DNA of 64,000 nucleotides from Glycomyces xiaoerkulensis (GTDB taxonomy: Bacteria > Actinomycetota > Actinomycetes > Mycobacteriales > Micromonosporaceae): contig NZ_PGGV01000029.1 of the NCBI RefSeq assembly GCF_002798405.1, forward strand, positions 248,001-312,000. Reading direction: 5' to 3'. Position numbers and translations under genes: made by a program. This document shows positions 42,149-51,018 of the stretch, one piece after another. Below the pieces are notes generated by a model. It had not been told where the DNA came from and ran no database searches. It saw only the letters and a list, made by a program, of their open reading frames with translations. Every line of letters begins with the position of its first letter. Position 1 is the first letter of the stretch.

Positions 42149-43288
42149 TCAGCCTTCGAAGTGGATGGTCAACCGCGTCCAGGCCCCGATGTTGAGGTAG
42201 AGGCCGTCGCCGATCTGGATCTCCACGTTCGGCGCCAGCGGCTCGTCGGATCCGTTGAGGAACGTCCCGTTCGAGGAGCCGACGTCCATGATCGTCCAGG
42301 AGCCGTCGGGCTTGGCGAACAGCTTCGCGTGCTGCGCGCTCACGCCCGGGTCGGCCACGTCGCCGGACAGGTCGATGTCGGGACTGACGCCGCGCTTGGA
42401 GCTGTAGCGGCCGATCGTCAGCTCGCCCCGGTCGAGCGGGATGCGGCGCGGCTTGGCGAACGAAGGGAACTGGAGCTGCGAGGCCCCGTCGGAGGCGGCC
42501 ACCTTGTTGAAATAGCCCTGGTCGGCCGTTACCGCCACCACCCAGCGCGAGGTCGTCGCCGGCTGCCCGGGCGGGGCGTAGTTCGAGGCCAGGTCGCTCG
42601 GCTGCGCGTCCGGCATGCTGAACCCGCCGGTCTGGGGCGTCGCGGGCGGCGCGGAGGTCGGGGCGCCGAACGGCGCGGACGGCACCCCCGGGGGCGGTCC
42701 CCCGGAAGTCGGCGCCGGCGGCGCCGAGGCGGGCGCGCCGTACTGTTGCGCGTACGGGTCCTGTGGCTGGGGTTGCCCGTAGGGGTCCTGCCCGTATCCG
42801 GGCTGCTGTTGCGCGTACGGGTCCTGCTGTGGCGGTTGGCCGTAGGGGTCTTGTCCGTAGCCGGGTTGCTGGGCGTACGGGTCCTGGCCGTATCCGGGCT
42901 GCTGCTGGGCGTACGGGTCCTGCTGCGGCGGTTGGCCGTAGGGGTCCTGCCCGTAGCCCGGTTGCTGTTGCGCGTACGGGTCCTGTTGCGGCGGTTGGCC
43001 GTAGGGGTCTTGTCCGTAGCCGGGTTGCTGGGCGTACGGGTCCTGGCCGTATCCGGGCTGCTGCTGGGCGTACGGGTCCTGCTGCGGCTGCTGCCCGTAC
43101 GGGTCGTTCGGCGCGTAGCCCTGGCCGAAGGCGGCCGGAGACTGCGGCGGCTGTCCCTGCTGCTGCCAGGCCGGATTCGGCGTCCCGCACTGCTCGCAGA
43201 CCTGTCCCTGGGGGAACGCCCCGCAGGCACACTGGTAGCCGCCCGGCTGTGGGGCCCCGCCGCCGGGATAGGCTGGCTGGTAGGTCAA
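42149..43288 (-). CDS. FHA-domain protein with zinc-ribbon N-terminus and Tyr/Gln/Pro-rich repeats
   Basis: A 379-residue phosphothreonine-binding adaptor. A Cys-rich start ([16 protein letters not shown], about residues 19-34) is a likely zinc ribbon. Residues about 60-187 are tandem repeats of [24 protein letters not shown] type and probably disordered. The C-terminal FHA domain (about 285-379) shows [16 protein letters not shown] and [11 protein letters not shown], the residues that contact phosphothreonine. The start is TTG at 43288, overlapping the phosphatase stop by four bases and preceded by GGAGGGGGAAG. It is the last gene of the glnX-glnH-pknG-PP2C operon. By analogy with GarA/OdhI it may be a PknG substrate, though those are short and lack the repeats. 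Confidence 0.88.
   Translation of the reverse strand: MTYQPAYPGGGAPQPGGYQCACGAFPQGQVCEQCGTPNPAWQQQGQPPQSPAAFGQGYAPNDPYGQQPQQDPYAQQQPGYGQDPYAQQPGYGQDPYGQPPQQDPYAQQQPGYGQDPYGQPPQQDPYAQQQPGYGQDPYAQQPGYGQDPYGQPPQQDPYAQQQPGYGQDPYGQPQPQDPYAQQYGAPASAPPAPTSGGPPPGVPSAPFGAPTSAPPATPQTGGFSMPDAQPSDLASNYAPPGQPATTSRWVVAVTADQGYFNKVAASDGASQLQFPSFAKPRRIPLDRGELTIGRYSSKRGVSPDIDLSGDVADPGVSAQHAKLFAKPDGSWTIMDVGSSNGTFLNGSDEPLAPNVEIQIGDGLYLNIGAWTRLTIHFEG
42728..43108. repeat. In-frame tandem repeats encoding Tyr/Gln/Pro-rich units
   Basis: Units of 30-60 nt, for example GCGTACGGGTCCTG and GTAGCCGGGTTGCTG, recur about ten times with small changes. They encode alternating [11 protein letters not shown] and DPYGQPPQQ blocks. 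One block of about 130 nt appears twice (around 42845 and 43010). Copy number could vary by slippage. Confidence 0.85.
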
Positions 43289-44355
43289 GGTCTTCCCCCT
43301 CCAAGCAGTTCCGTGTACTCGGCCTCTCTGGCGACACCGAGCAGCGAACTGGAGTCGTCCTCCTGCCGGGAATCCGGGTCGGCTTGCGCCTGCTCGGGCT
43401 TTTCGACCTGGTCCGAACCGGGGGATTCGAGCTCCAGCACCGCGACACTGATGTTGTCGTGCCCGCCGTGCGCGAGCGCTTGTCGTGTCAACGCTACAGC
43501 CTTGTCGCCAACGGTACCGTCCGGCAACGGCAGCAAGTCCGAGTCGTTCTCAAAGTAGCGTGACAGTCCGTCACTGCACACTACGACATGGCCGCCGCCC
43601 GGACGCACCCGGAGCAGGTTCGGATTCAGCGTCGGCGCGTCGGCCCCCAGCCACGCGAGCAGCGCTTTCGCATACGGATTCCTGTAGCGGTCGTCGGACG
43701 GATCGACCCCCTGGTACTCCAGGCGGGCCAGGATCGTGTCGTCGACTGTGAGGCACTTCGCCTCCTGGTCACCGGCCCAGTACACCCGCGAGTCGCCCAC
43801 CCAGCACAGGACGGCCTCGTCGCCCTCGGCGATCACCGAGACGTAGGTGGACGACGGCGGCGACTGCGGGTACCGCTTGCCGACCGCGGCCACGGCCTGG
43901 TGCGCGGCCCCCACGCCCCGCCGGGCGGCCTCCTCGGCCGAAACGCCCTCGCCGAGCGCTTGTCGGATTTCGGTCACGGCGGCCTCGACCCCCGCCAGCG
44001 ACGCCCGCTCCGAGTCGCTGGCGCCGGAGACGCCGTCGCAGACCACGGCGATCCTGCGGCCGTCTTCGGCCAGACCGATCGCCAGCGAGTCCTGGTTGTA
44101 GTGGTGGCGCCTGCCGACGTCGGTGGCGGCGCCGATCCCCGGCAGCGCGAACGCGGCGTGGTCGTCCGAGCCGCCCGGGTGGCTGGGGTTGTCCTCGGTC
44201 GCGGCCGAGGACTGCCAGGCGGGCGTCTCGGGCCGGCGCCGGTCCTCCTCGAGTTCGCCCCCGCAGGCCTCGCAGTAGCGCCCGACGTCGGCCGGGAGCC
44301 CGCAGGCGGTGCAGTGCTTGGCGGGGCCTTGCATGGCGGTCGGTGAAGGCGGCAT
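43285..44355 (-). CDS. PP2C-family serine/threonine protein phosphatase
   Basis: A 356-residue metal-dependent phosphatase. An N-terminal zinc ribbon ([18 protein letters not shown]) precedes the PP2C core (about residues 75-315) with [53 protein letters not shown] and [13 protein letters not shown]; the metal-binding Asp residues are present. No membrane segment. The ATG at 44355 follows GGAGCCACGA, 14 bp after pknG, and its stop overlaps the FHA gene start. It probably reverses phosphorylation by the PknG-like kinase. The zinc ribbon is shared in kind with both its kinase and FHA neighbours. Confidence 0.92.
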   Translation of the reverse strand: MPPSPTAMQGPAKHCTACGLPADVGRYCEACGGELEEDRRRPETPAWQSSAATEDNPSHPGGSDDHAAFALPGIGAATDVGRRHHYNQDSLAIGLAEDGRRIAVVCDGVSGASDSERASLAGVEAAVTEIRQALGEGVSAEEAARRGVGAAHQAVAAVGKRYPQSPPSSTYVSVIAEGDEAVLCWVGDSRVYWAGDQEAKCLTVDDTILARLEYQGVDPSDDRYRNPYAKALLAWLGADAPTLNPNLLRVRPGGGHVVVCSDGLSRYFENDSDLLPLPDGTVGDKAVALTRQALAHGGHDNISVAVLELESPGSDQVEKPEQAQADPDSRQEDDSSSLLGVAREAEYTELLGGGRP

Positions 44356-44369
44356 TCGTGGCTCCTTCG

Positions 44370-46721
44370 CTACAGCATCGTGCGGGGGCGGTGCCGGTTG
44401 GCCTGGTCGAAGTAGTAGACCTGATCCTCGCGCCGGGTGCAGGTGTGGGCGAGCCTACGGTAGGCGGCCTCGAGCGCGAGACGAAGCTCCCGCTCCTCGG
44501 GCGCGGACCCGAACACGCGCGGCTCGGGTACCGGTCCGCCCCGCTCGACCAGGTCGAGCGCGGCGTGCAGGATCCGGGTCGACACCAGGTGGCGGCGCCG
44601 CGGCTCCAGCTTGAGTTCGTCCAGGCGGTCGGCCATGTGGTGCAGGTCCATCAGCGTCGGCGGGGCGGTGCGGCTGTGCAGCGAGGTCTGGATGGCCGCG
44701 GTCTGCGCGGTGCCGTACTGCGCGGCGGTCTTCGGCACCTGGTGCAGGGTGGTGATCGCCTCGGTCGAGTGCCCTTGGAGGTCGAGCAGCCGGGCCCGGC
44801 CGTACGCGGCCGAGACGAACCGGCGGTCGCACGCCCAGATGCGGGTGTAGTGCGGCAGCGCCAGGTCCCGGCGGTCGGCCAGCTCGGCGCACGCGGCCAG
44901 CGCCAGCCGCGGGGCGAGCTCGCCGGGCAGGTGCGAGTAGACCGCGTCGAAGTGCGCCGCGGCGGTGGGGAAGTCCGCCGCCAGGAGCGAGATGATGCCG
45001 CGCAGCCACGTCACCTGCCAGGTGTTGCCCTCCTGGGCGGCGAACGCCTCGAGCGTCGCGTGCGCCTGGTGCAGGTCGCCGGCGCTGACGAGGGTGCGCA
45101 CGCGCCGCATCTGAACCTCCGGGCTCTGGACCGGCGCGGCGGCCAGCTCGGTGAGGATGCCGACCGCGTCGGTCGCCTGGAGCGTGGCCAGGAACGCCGC
45201 GGACGGGTCGGCGACGTCCACCATCGGCATCGGCAGGGCGTGGGCGACGTCGAAGTGGCCGCCGATCCAGGAGCGGTCGTACTCCACGTCCGGCTCGCCG
45301 AACACGGCCTGTTCGCCGGAGAACAGGGTCGAGGGCTCGAACCGCGGCTCGCCCTGCCGGATCGACTGCACCTCGTGGAGGACGCCGTGCACCTGGTTGC
45401 GCATCTCGTCGGCGTCCTGGAACCGCGAGCGCGGATCGGGGTGGCACGAGCGCAGCAGGAGCCGGTGGAACGAGCCGAACTCGGCGAACAGCGGCGTCTC
45501 GTCCGCCGGCGGGAAGGAGTCCTTGAACTCGCCGGTGAAGCCCTTGAAGTCCAGCGCCAGCACGGCCATCGACCGGCCGATGGTGTACAGGTCCGAGGTG
45601 ACCGACGGGCCGACCGACAGGAGCTCGTCGTTGGGCACCGAGAAGCCGGGGGTGCCGTAGATCGCCGATTCCTCGTCGTCGAGGCGGCGCACCGCCCCCA
45701 GGTCGATGAGCTTGAGCCAGGTCTCCACGTGGATGACGTTGTCGGGCTTGAAGTCGCAGAACAGCAGGCCCCGGTCGTGCAGGTAGGAGAACGCCGGCAG
45801 CAGCTCGGCGGTGTAGGTCAGCACCTGGTCGAGCGGCAGCGGCCGGCGTTCGCCGTCTTCGCCGGCGGCGTCGCGGATGTCGCGCAGCGACTTCCCGGCG
45901 ATGTACTCCATGACGATGTAGGACTGGAGGCGGCCCGAGCGCGGGTCGGCGGCGGTGATGAAGTCGTGGATGTTGACCACGTTCGGGTGGTCGATGCCCA
46001 CCAGGAAGCGCCGCTCGTTGATCGCCGCCTCGATCGCGTCCTCGTCGGTGGTGTTGATGAGCCCCTTGATGACCACCCACCGCTGGGTCAGGTCGTCGGC
46101 GAAGTTCTTGTCGTTGGCCAGGTAGATCCAGCCCAGGCCGCCGTGCGCGATCGCGCCGAGGATCTCGTAGCGCTCGGAGAGCATGTCGCCCGGCTGCAGC
46201 GAAGGGGTGAACCAGTAGCGGCTCCGGCAGTAGGGGCAGTACCCGTCGACGCGTCCGGCGCGCCCGGCCTGCGGGCGCCCGACCGGCTTGCCGCAGGAGC
46301 CGCAGAACCGCTTGTGCTCGGGCACCTGCGGGTGCTCCATGATCGCCCCGGCCGGGTCGCGCGGCGGCACCGGCGGCATGTCCGACAGGCCGCCGCGCCG
46401 GCGGGCGCTGGAGGTCGCCGACCGGGTCACCGGGCCGGTGATCGGCTGCGGCTGCGGCGCGGCCGGCGCTCGGTGCGGGGCCGGCGGCGGCGAGGCCACC
46501 TGGGGGAGGGAGGCCGCCTGCGGGGACGCCGTGGCCGGGAGGGCCATGGTGCCGTCCTGACGCTCCGGAGCGAACCCCGGTGGGGGCGATGGCGGCGACG
46601 AGAGCTTCTTGCGCACCCGGAGCGTGTCCGAACCGTCCTCATCGGGCGGCGGCCGGTCCCGGTGGGCGCTCGGGTCGTACCGCAGGGTGTGGTCGGGCTG
46701 CTGATCGCTCATCGCGCTCAC
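44370..46721 (-). CDS. pknG: Serine/threonine protein kinase PknG
   Basis: A 783-residue soluble kinase with the PknG layout. A disordered N-terminus with Thr-rich candidate phosphosites is followed by a rubredoxin-like metal site (CGSCGKP...CPYCRSRYWF, about residues 135-170). The kinase domain (about 185-430) has GGLGWIYLAND, the VVIKG lysine, CDFKPDNVI and LIDLGAVRR, and a TPR-rich C-terminal half follows. In mycobacteria PknG phosphorylates GarA and couples glutamate levels to the TCA cycle. The GTG at 46721 overlaps the glnH stop by four bases (an ATG at 46712 is the alternative). The flanking glnH and glnX orthologues make the assignment secure; here PP2C and FHA genes are added to the operon. 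Confidence 0.95.
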   Translation of the reverse strand: MSAMSDQQPDHTLRYDPSAHRDRPPPDEDGSDTLRVRKKLSSPPSPPPGFAPERQDGTMALPATASPQAASLPQVASPPPAPHRAPAAPQPQPITGPVTRSATSSARRRGGLSDMPPVPPRDPAGAIMEHPQVPEHKRFCGSCGKPVGRPQAGRAGRVDGYCPYCRSRYWFTPSLQPGDMLSERYEILGAIAHGGLGWIYLANDKNFADDLTQRWVVIKGLINTTDEDAIEAAINERRFLVGIDHPNVVNIHDFITAADPRSGRLQSYIVMEYIAGKSLRDIRDAAGEDGERRPLPLDQVLTYTAELLPAFSYLHDRGLLFCDFKPDNVIHVETWLKLIDLGAVRRLDDEESAIYGTPGFSVPNDELLSVGPSVTSDLYTIGRSMAVLALDFKGFTGEFKDSFPPADETPLFAEFGSFHRLLLRSCHPDPRSRFQDADEMRNQVHGVLHEVQSIRQGEPRFEPSTLFSGEQAVFGEPDVEYDRSWIGGHFDVAHALPMPMVDVADPSAAFLATLQATDAVGILTELAAAPVQSPEVQMRRVRTLVSAGDLHQAHATLEAFAAQEGNTWQVTWLRGIISLLAADFPTAAAHFDAVYSHLPGELAPRLALAACAELADRRDLALPHYTRIWACDRRFVSAAYGRARLLDLQGHSTEAITTLHQVPKTAAQYGTAQTAAIQTSLHSRTAPPTLMDLHHMADRLDELKLEPRRRHLVSTRILHAALDLVERGGPVPEPRVFGSAPEERELRLALEAAYRRLAHTCTRREDQVYYFDQANRHRPRTML

Positions 46722-47677
46722 TCATCCTGGTACTTGGTCTGCAGGTCCGGGGGCTCCGCACCGAGGTGGGGGGCGAGCCAGCGGTCGTAGATCTCCTGCC
46801 AGGTGCCGTCGTCGATCATGTCCTCGAGCGCGCCGTTGACGAACCGGGCCAGGTCGGTGTCGCCCTTGGCGAAGGCCACCCCGTAGGGCTCCTCGGAGAA
46901 CGCCTCGCCGACGACCTCGAGCGTCGGGTCCTGGATCGCCATCCCCGCCAGGATGGTGTCGTCGGTGGTGATCGCGTCGACCACTCCCTGCTGGAGCAGC
47001 ACCAGGCAGTCGTTGAAGTCGGGCACGGTCACCGGCTGGGCCTCGGAGTCGTCGGCGATGTTGCGCGGGGAGGTCGAGCCCGCCCCGGTGCACACCAGGT
47101 GGTCGCCGGTCAGGTCCTGCAGGCCCTCGATGCCGGAGTCCGAGGCGACCAGCAGGCGCTGGCCGGCGTGGTAGTACTCGGTGGAGAACTCCACCTCCTC
47201 CCAGCGGCTGCAGTTCATCGTCATGGTGCGCACCACCATGTCGACCCGGCCGGAGTTGACCGCCTCCTCCCGCTCGCCGGAGGTCATCGGCACCCACTGG
47301 ACGTCGTCGGCGCTGCCGACGAGCCGCTCGACCAGCTCCTTGGCGATGTCGACGTCGAAGCCGGAGAGGTCGCCCGAGACCGGGTCGCGGTAGCCCATGA
47401 GGTTGGTCGACTGGCTGATGCCCACGACCACGCGGTCGGGGTCGTCGAGCTGCTCGCGGGCCTCCGCGGCGCCGATCGAATCGGGCTCGTACGACGCCAG
47501 CGGGTCGCAGCCGGTGTCGGCCGGGTCGGAGCCGATGTCCGGATCGAAGTCGATCCCGTCGGGCAGGGGCACCGGCACCTCGACCTCCGGCGACGGGGGC
47601 GGCTCGGGGTTGGCGCAGGCGGTCAGGGCCAGGCAGCCGGTCAGCGCGGCGGCCCACAGGGTTCTGAATCGGATCAT
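46718..47677 (-). CDS. glnH: Amino-acid-binding lipoprotein GlnH of the PknG system
   Basis: A 319-residue family 3 solute-binding lipoprotein. The signal ends in the lipobox ALTAC (Cys about residue 21), and a Pro/Glu-rich linker leads to the binding domain with GYRDPVSGDLSGFDVDIAKEL, SGREEAVNSGRVDMVVRTMT and DLTGDHLVCTGAGSTS. In mycobacteria this protein binds aspartate or glutamate outside the membrane and signals through GlnX to PknG; there is no permease or ATPase nearby, which fits sensing rather than transport. The ATG at 47677 overlaps the glnX stop by four bases and was chosen over an upstream GTG because the lipoprotein signal starts there. Confidence 0.92.
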   Translation of the reverse strand: MIRFRTLWAAALTGCLALTACANPEPPPSPEVEVPVPLPDGIDFDPDIGSDPADTGCDPLASYEPDSIGAAEAREQLDDPDRVVVGISQSTNLMGYRDPVSGDLSGFDVDIAKELVERLVGSADDVQWVPMTSGEREEAVNSGRVDMVVRTMTMNCSRWEEVEFSTEYYHAGQRLLVASDSGIEGLQDLTGDHLVCTGAGSTSPRNIADDSEAQPVTVPDFNDCLVLLQQGVVDAITTDDTILAGMAIQDPTLEVVGEAFSEEPYGVAFAKGDTDLARFVNGALEDMIDDGTWQEIYDRWLAPHLGAEPPDLQTKYQDE

Positions 47678-49029
47678 GCGTGGTACTCCGCCACTCGCAT
47701 CTGGATGCCGATCGCGGAACTCACCAGCGCCAGCAGGCACAGGGCCGAGAGCCCGACCGCGGCTCCCGACAGGGACCGCTGCGCGTCGCCGGTGGCGCTG
47801 ACGAACCGGTCGGCGCTGATCCGGGTCGCCTCGGTGAGCTTCCGGTCGAGCATGTCGAAGGAGGCGGCCAGGCTCTGGTCGTCGTCGCCGACGGCCAGGT
47901 CGACCGCCTCGGTGTAGGAGCCGTCCTTGGCGAGCTTGATGACCTCGTCGTGGCCCTGGCTCCAGGTGGCCGCCGATTCCCGGGCCTCGGCCAGCGGTTC
48001 CGACAGCGCCGGGTCGTCGCCGTAGGCCTCGCCGAGTCGGTCGAGCAGGCCGCCGTCGTCGATGAGCAGGGCCGTCTGCTCGGCGTAGCGTTCGGCGGCG
48101 GCGGCGTCCTCGCCGCGGGCGATGAGCAGCAGCGACTCCTCGGCGCGCGCCTGCTGGGCGGTGATGTGGGCCTCGGCCAGCAGCTCGAGCGGCTCCGCGC
48201 CGTCCTCATGGGACCGATCGGTGTGGCTCGCCGAGGCCAGCGCCACCAGCGTCAGCCACCCGGCGAAGCCGATGAGCGCCACCGTCGCACCCAGCAGTCC
48301 GAGGTTGAACACGCGGTTGGTCCTGCCGGTCAGCCAGAGCTGCGCCCAGATCAGCACGCCCAGGGCCAGGGCGGTGAGCACCACGGCGGGCCACGGGAAC
48401 GCCGCCGCGGCGCTGCGGGCCTCGCTCAACTGGTTGATCGCGTTGTGCTGCAGCGTGTTCGCGGCCGGCAGCATCTCGCTCCGCATCACCGTGGAGGCCT
48501 GCCGCTGATAGGTGGCGCCGACCGGCTCGCCGAGCCGGTTGAACGTGCGCGCGGACTCGACCAGTCCGGTGTAGACCGGCAACCGGGCGTTGAGCTCGGC
48601 GATCAGTTGCGCGTCCTCGGCGGTCTCGACCTCGCCGGCGGCGGTGGTGAGCGCCACGGTGGCGTCCCGCAGCGCCTCCTGGTGGGCCGCGCGGGCCTCC
48701 TCGGAGGCCGTCCCGGCGGTCAGATACGAACTGGCCGCCGTCGAGTCGGCCTGCGACAGCGCCTGGTACAGCTCGAGGGCCGCCACCGACAGGCGACCCG
48801 ACTGGGTGGTGGTCTCCTCGATCACGGCCGACTTGCCGAGGATCGCGGTCATGCCGGTGACGCCGGCGCCCAGGATCAGGACGACCAGGACCGCCAGCAG
48901 GCCCCGGAGCCGCCCGGGCGTGTACCGCAGGGCCGCCAGCGCGCGCGAGAAGCGCCGCCCGCCCGGGTCGGCGGCGGGCGCGGTCGGCGCCTGCGGCGGG
49001 GCGGGAGGGGACTGGACAGTCAACTTCAC
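47674..49029 (-). CDS. glnX: GlnX-like membrane sensor of the PknG system
   Basis: A 451-residue protein with four hydrophobic segments: one near residue 38-60 (GLLAVLVVLILGAGVTGM), two in the middle (about 208-265) and one near the end (about 425-447). Two long helical extracellular regions lie between them, as in chemoreceptor-like sensors. There is no HAMP or kinase domain. Position directly upstream of glnH and pknG is the conserved arrangement of the mycobacterial Rv0412c-Rv0411c-pknG operon. It probably transmits the ligand state of GlnH to PknG. The start is GTG at 49029 (a TTG two codons later is possible). First gene of the five-gene operon. Confidence 0.88.
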   Translation of the reverse strand: MKLTVQSPPAPPQAPTAPAADPGGRRFSRALAALRYTPGRLRGLLAVLVVLILGAGVTGMTAILGKSAVIEETTTQSGRLSVAALELYQALSQADSTAASSYLTAGTASEEARAAHQEALRDATVALTTAAGEVETAEDAQLIAELNARLPVYTGLVESARTFNRLGEPVGATYQRQASTVMRSEMLPAANTLQHNAINQLSEARSAAAAFPWPAVVLTALALGVLIWAQLWLTGRTNRVFNLGLLGATVALIGFAGWLTLVALASASHTDRSHEDGAEPLELLAEAHITAQQARAEESLLLIARGEDAAAAERYAEQTALLIDDGGLLDRLGEAYGDDPALSEPLAEARESAATWSQGHDEVIKLAKDGSYTEAVDLAVGDDDQSLAASFDMLDRKLTEATRISADRFVSATGDAQRSLSGAAVGLSALCLLALVSSAIGIQMRVAEYHA

Positions 49030-49120
49030 CTCACAGTTTCGGGGCCTGCATCATGGTATCGACACCGCACCACGCGCGGTGGCGGACGTCATCGGGCCGG
49101 ACCCGATGTAGGTTGAGGCG

Positions 49121-49561
49121 GTGCTGATCTCCGAAGAAGACGCGCGCTGGATGGAGCGGGCCCTCGAGCAGGCCGAACGGTGCCCGCCCTCCGCGACCGC
49201 GTTCAGCGTGGGGGCGGTGATCGTGGTCGGGGGCCGGGCGGTCGCCGAGGGCCGCTCGCGCGCCGAACAGCCGGCCGACCACGCCGAGGAGGTCGCGCTG
49301 CGGCGCGCCGCCGCCCCGGTCGCGGGCGCCACCGTCTACTCGACGATGGAGCCGTGCGGCCGTCGCGCCTCCCGCCCCGAGCCTTGCGCCCGGCTGCTGA
49401 TCGAGGCGCGGGTCGCCCGCGTCGTCTACGCCCTGGCCGAACCGGACCGCTTCGTCGGCGACCCCGGCGGCGCCCGCATGCTCCGCGAAGCGGGGATCGA
49501 GGTCGAGGCCATGACGGAGTTCGCAGCAGCGGCCGAACGGCCCAATGTGCACCTCCGATAG
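49121..49561 (+). CDS. Cytidine/deoxycytidylate deaminase-family protein (RibD-like)
   Basis: A 146-residue zinc-dependent deaminase. The motif HAEEVALRR gives the His-Ala-Glu zinc and catalytic residues, and MEPCGRRASRPEPCARLL gives the PCxxxxxxxxC zinc cysteines. The DPGG and AGIEVEAM segments resemble the N-terminal deaminase domain of RibD, but there is no reductase domain. A riboflavin-type or nucleoside substrate is possible; a specific substrate cannot be assigned. The start is GTG at 49121, and the gene is divergent from glnX with a 91-bp gap. Confidence 0.85.
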   Translation: MLISEEDARWMERALEQAERCPPSATAFSVGAVIVVGGRAVAEGRSRAEQPADHAEEVALRRAAAPVAGATVYSTMEPCGRRASRPEPCARLLIEARVARVVYALAEPDRFVGDPGGARMLREAGIEVEAMTEFAAAAERPNVHLR

Positions 49562-49571
49562 TCTGTTGCCC

Positions 49572-50381
49572 ATGAGGCCACTAATCGGTGCCGGACAGGT
49601 CGCCGGACTCGCCCGGCCGGTCCTGCTGGACGTCCGCTGGACGCTCGGCGGCCCCTCCCGGGAGGCCGACTACCGCCGGGGCCACCTGCCGGACGCGGTC
49701 TGGATCGACTTCGAGCACCAGGTGTGCGGGCCGGTCGGCGAGACCGGCGGCCGGCACCCGCTGCCGGACCCCGCCGCGTTCCAGGAAGCCATGCGCGAGG
49801 CGGGCGTCGACCAGGACTCGAGCGTGGTCGTCTACGACGACGGCGACGGCATGGCCGCCGCCCGCACCTGGTGGACCCTCCGCTGGGCCGGCCACGACGA
49901 CGTCCGCGTCCTCGACGGCGGCCTGCGCGCCTGGACCGAGGCCGGCCACCCCCTGGACCGCACCGAGCCCGCGCCCGAACGCGGCGACTTCACCGTCCGT
50001 CCCGGGCGGCTGGAGGTCCTCGACGCCGAATCGGCCGCCCGCTGGGCCGCCGAGCGCGAACTGGTCGATGTGCGAGCGCCCGAGCGATACCGGGGTGAGA
50101 ATGAACCGGTGGACCCCGTCGCCGGACACATCCCCGGAGCGGTGAACCTGCCGATCAGCGGCGACGGCGCCCCCGAGGGCGGCTTCGCCGACGCCGACTC
50201 GCTCCGGGCACGATACGAGCCGCACCGCGAGGCGGCCTTCTACTGCGGTTCGGGGGTCGGCGCGGCGCGCGCGGCGCTGGCGGCCACGGCCGCCGGCCTG
50301 CCGACGCCGCCGGTCTACGTCGGGTCGTGGAGCGACTGGATCTCACGGGACCGCGCGATCGCCACTGGGGAGGAACATTGA
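49572..50381 (+). CDS. Thiosulfate/3-mercaptopyruvate sulfurtransferase
   Basis: A 269-residue enzyme with two rhodanese domains (about 5-120 and 140-265). The first has LLDVRWTLGG, DYRRGHLPDAVWIDFE and lacks the active-site Cys; the second has LVDVRAPERYRGENEPVDP, AGHIPGAVNLP and the catalytic C225 in FYCGSGVGAARAALA. It moves sulfur from thiosulfate or 3-mercaptopyruvate to an acceptor thiol or cyanide. The ATG at 49572 lies 10 bp after the deaminase stop. Its stop overlaps the TTG start of the lipoprotein gene by four bases. Confidence 0.92.
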   Translation: MRPLIGAGQVAGLARPVLLDVRWTLGGPSREADYRRGHLPDAVWIDFEHQVCGPVGETGGRHPLPDPAAFQEAMREAGVDQDSSVVVYDDGDGMAAARTWWTLRWAGHDDVRVLDGGLRAWTEAGHPLDRTEPAPERGDFTVRPGRLEVLDAESAARWAAERELVDVRAPERYRGENEPVDPVAGHIPGAVNLPISGDGAPEGGFADADSLRARYEPHREAAFYCGSGVGAARAALAATAAGLPTPPVYVGSWSDWISRDRAIATGEEH

Positions 50382-51013
50382 GAAGACTCGTGATCGCCTC
50401 GGCGGCGCTGCTGGCGCTGGCCGGGTGCGGCGGCGACGACGAGAACGGCGAGCCCGAGCCCGAGGACCCGGTCGACACCGCCGTCAACGACGAATCGCCC
50501 ACCGAACCGGCGAGCGAGCCGGTCGAACTTGACCTGACCGAGGCAGGCGGGGCCTGCACGCTGATCGACGGCCCGCGGCTCAACGAGCTGACCGGGTACG
50601 ACTTCAGTTTCGCCTCGGGCGGGCCGAACCAGAACGGCGAAGACGGCGAGGAAGCGGAGGACGCTCCCGACCAGTCCACGTGCGCGGTCCAGACCGCCGA
50701 GGCCGCCTACCCCGACCTGACCCTGTTCGTCATCGGCACCGACGCCTCCGCCGAGGTCTACGAGGAAGAGCTGCCCGAGGACGCCGAGACCCTCGACGAC
50801 CTGGGCGAGGCCGCCTACTGGATCGTGCACTCCGAGGACACCGGGGCGGGCCCGGCCCTGGAGATGGGCTGGTACGACGGCGGCGACATCTTCGAGCTGC
50901 GCTACACGACCCCCGAGGGCACCGAGAGCGACGCGGTCGGGGACCTGGTCGGCGGTTTCGCCGATCTGGCCGCGAGCATCAACGACGCGCACGACCGGGA
51001 GTCGGAGGACTGA
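50378..51013 (+). CDS. Small secreted lipoprotein (DUF3558-like)
   Basis: A 211-residue protein with a short signal and lipobox LALAGC (Cys about residue 17), an acidic linker rich in Glu, Pro and Asp, and a domain of about 150 residues (GGACTLIDGPRLNELTGYDF to the end) that resembles the DUF3558 lipoprotein family. The start is TTG at 50378, directly after GGGGAGGAACA, and overlaps the sulfurtransferase stop. The function is not known. Confidence 0.72.
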   Translation: MRRLVIASAALLALAGCGGDDENGEPEPEDPVDTAVNDESPTEPASEPVELDLTEAGGACTLIDGPRLNELTGYDFSFASGGPNQNGEDGEEAEDAPDQSTCAVQTAEAAYPDLTLFVIGTDASAEVYEEELPEDAETLDDLGEAAYWIVHSEDTGAGPALEMGWYDGGDIFELRYTTPEGTESDAVGDLVGGFADLAASINDAHDRESED

Positions 51014-51018
51014 GCGCT

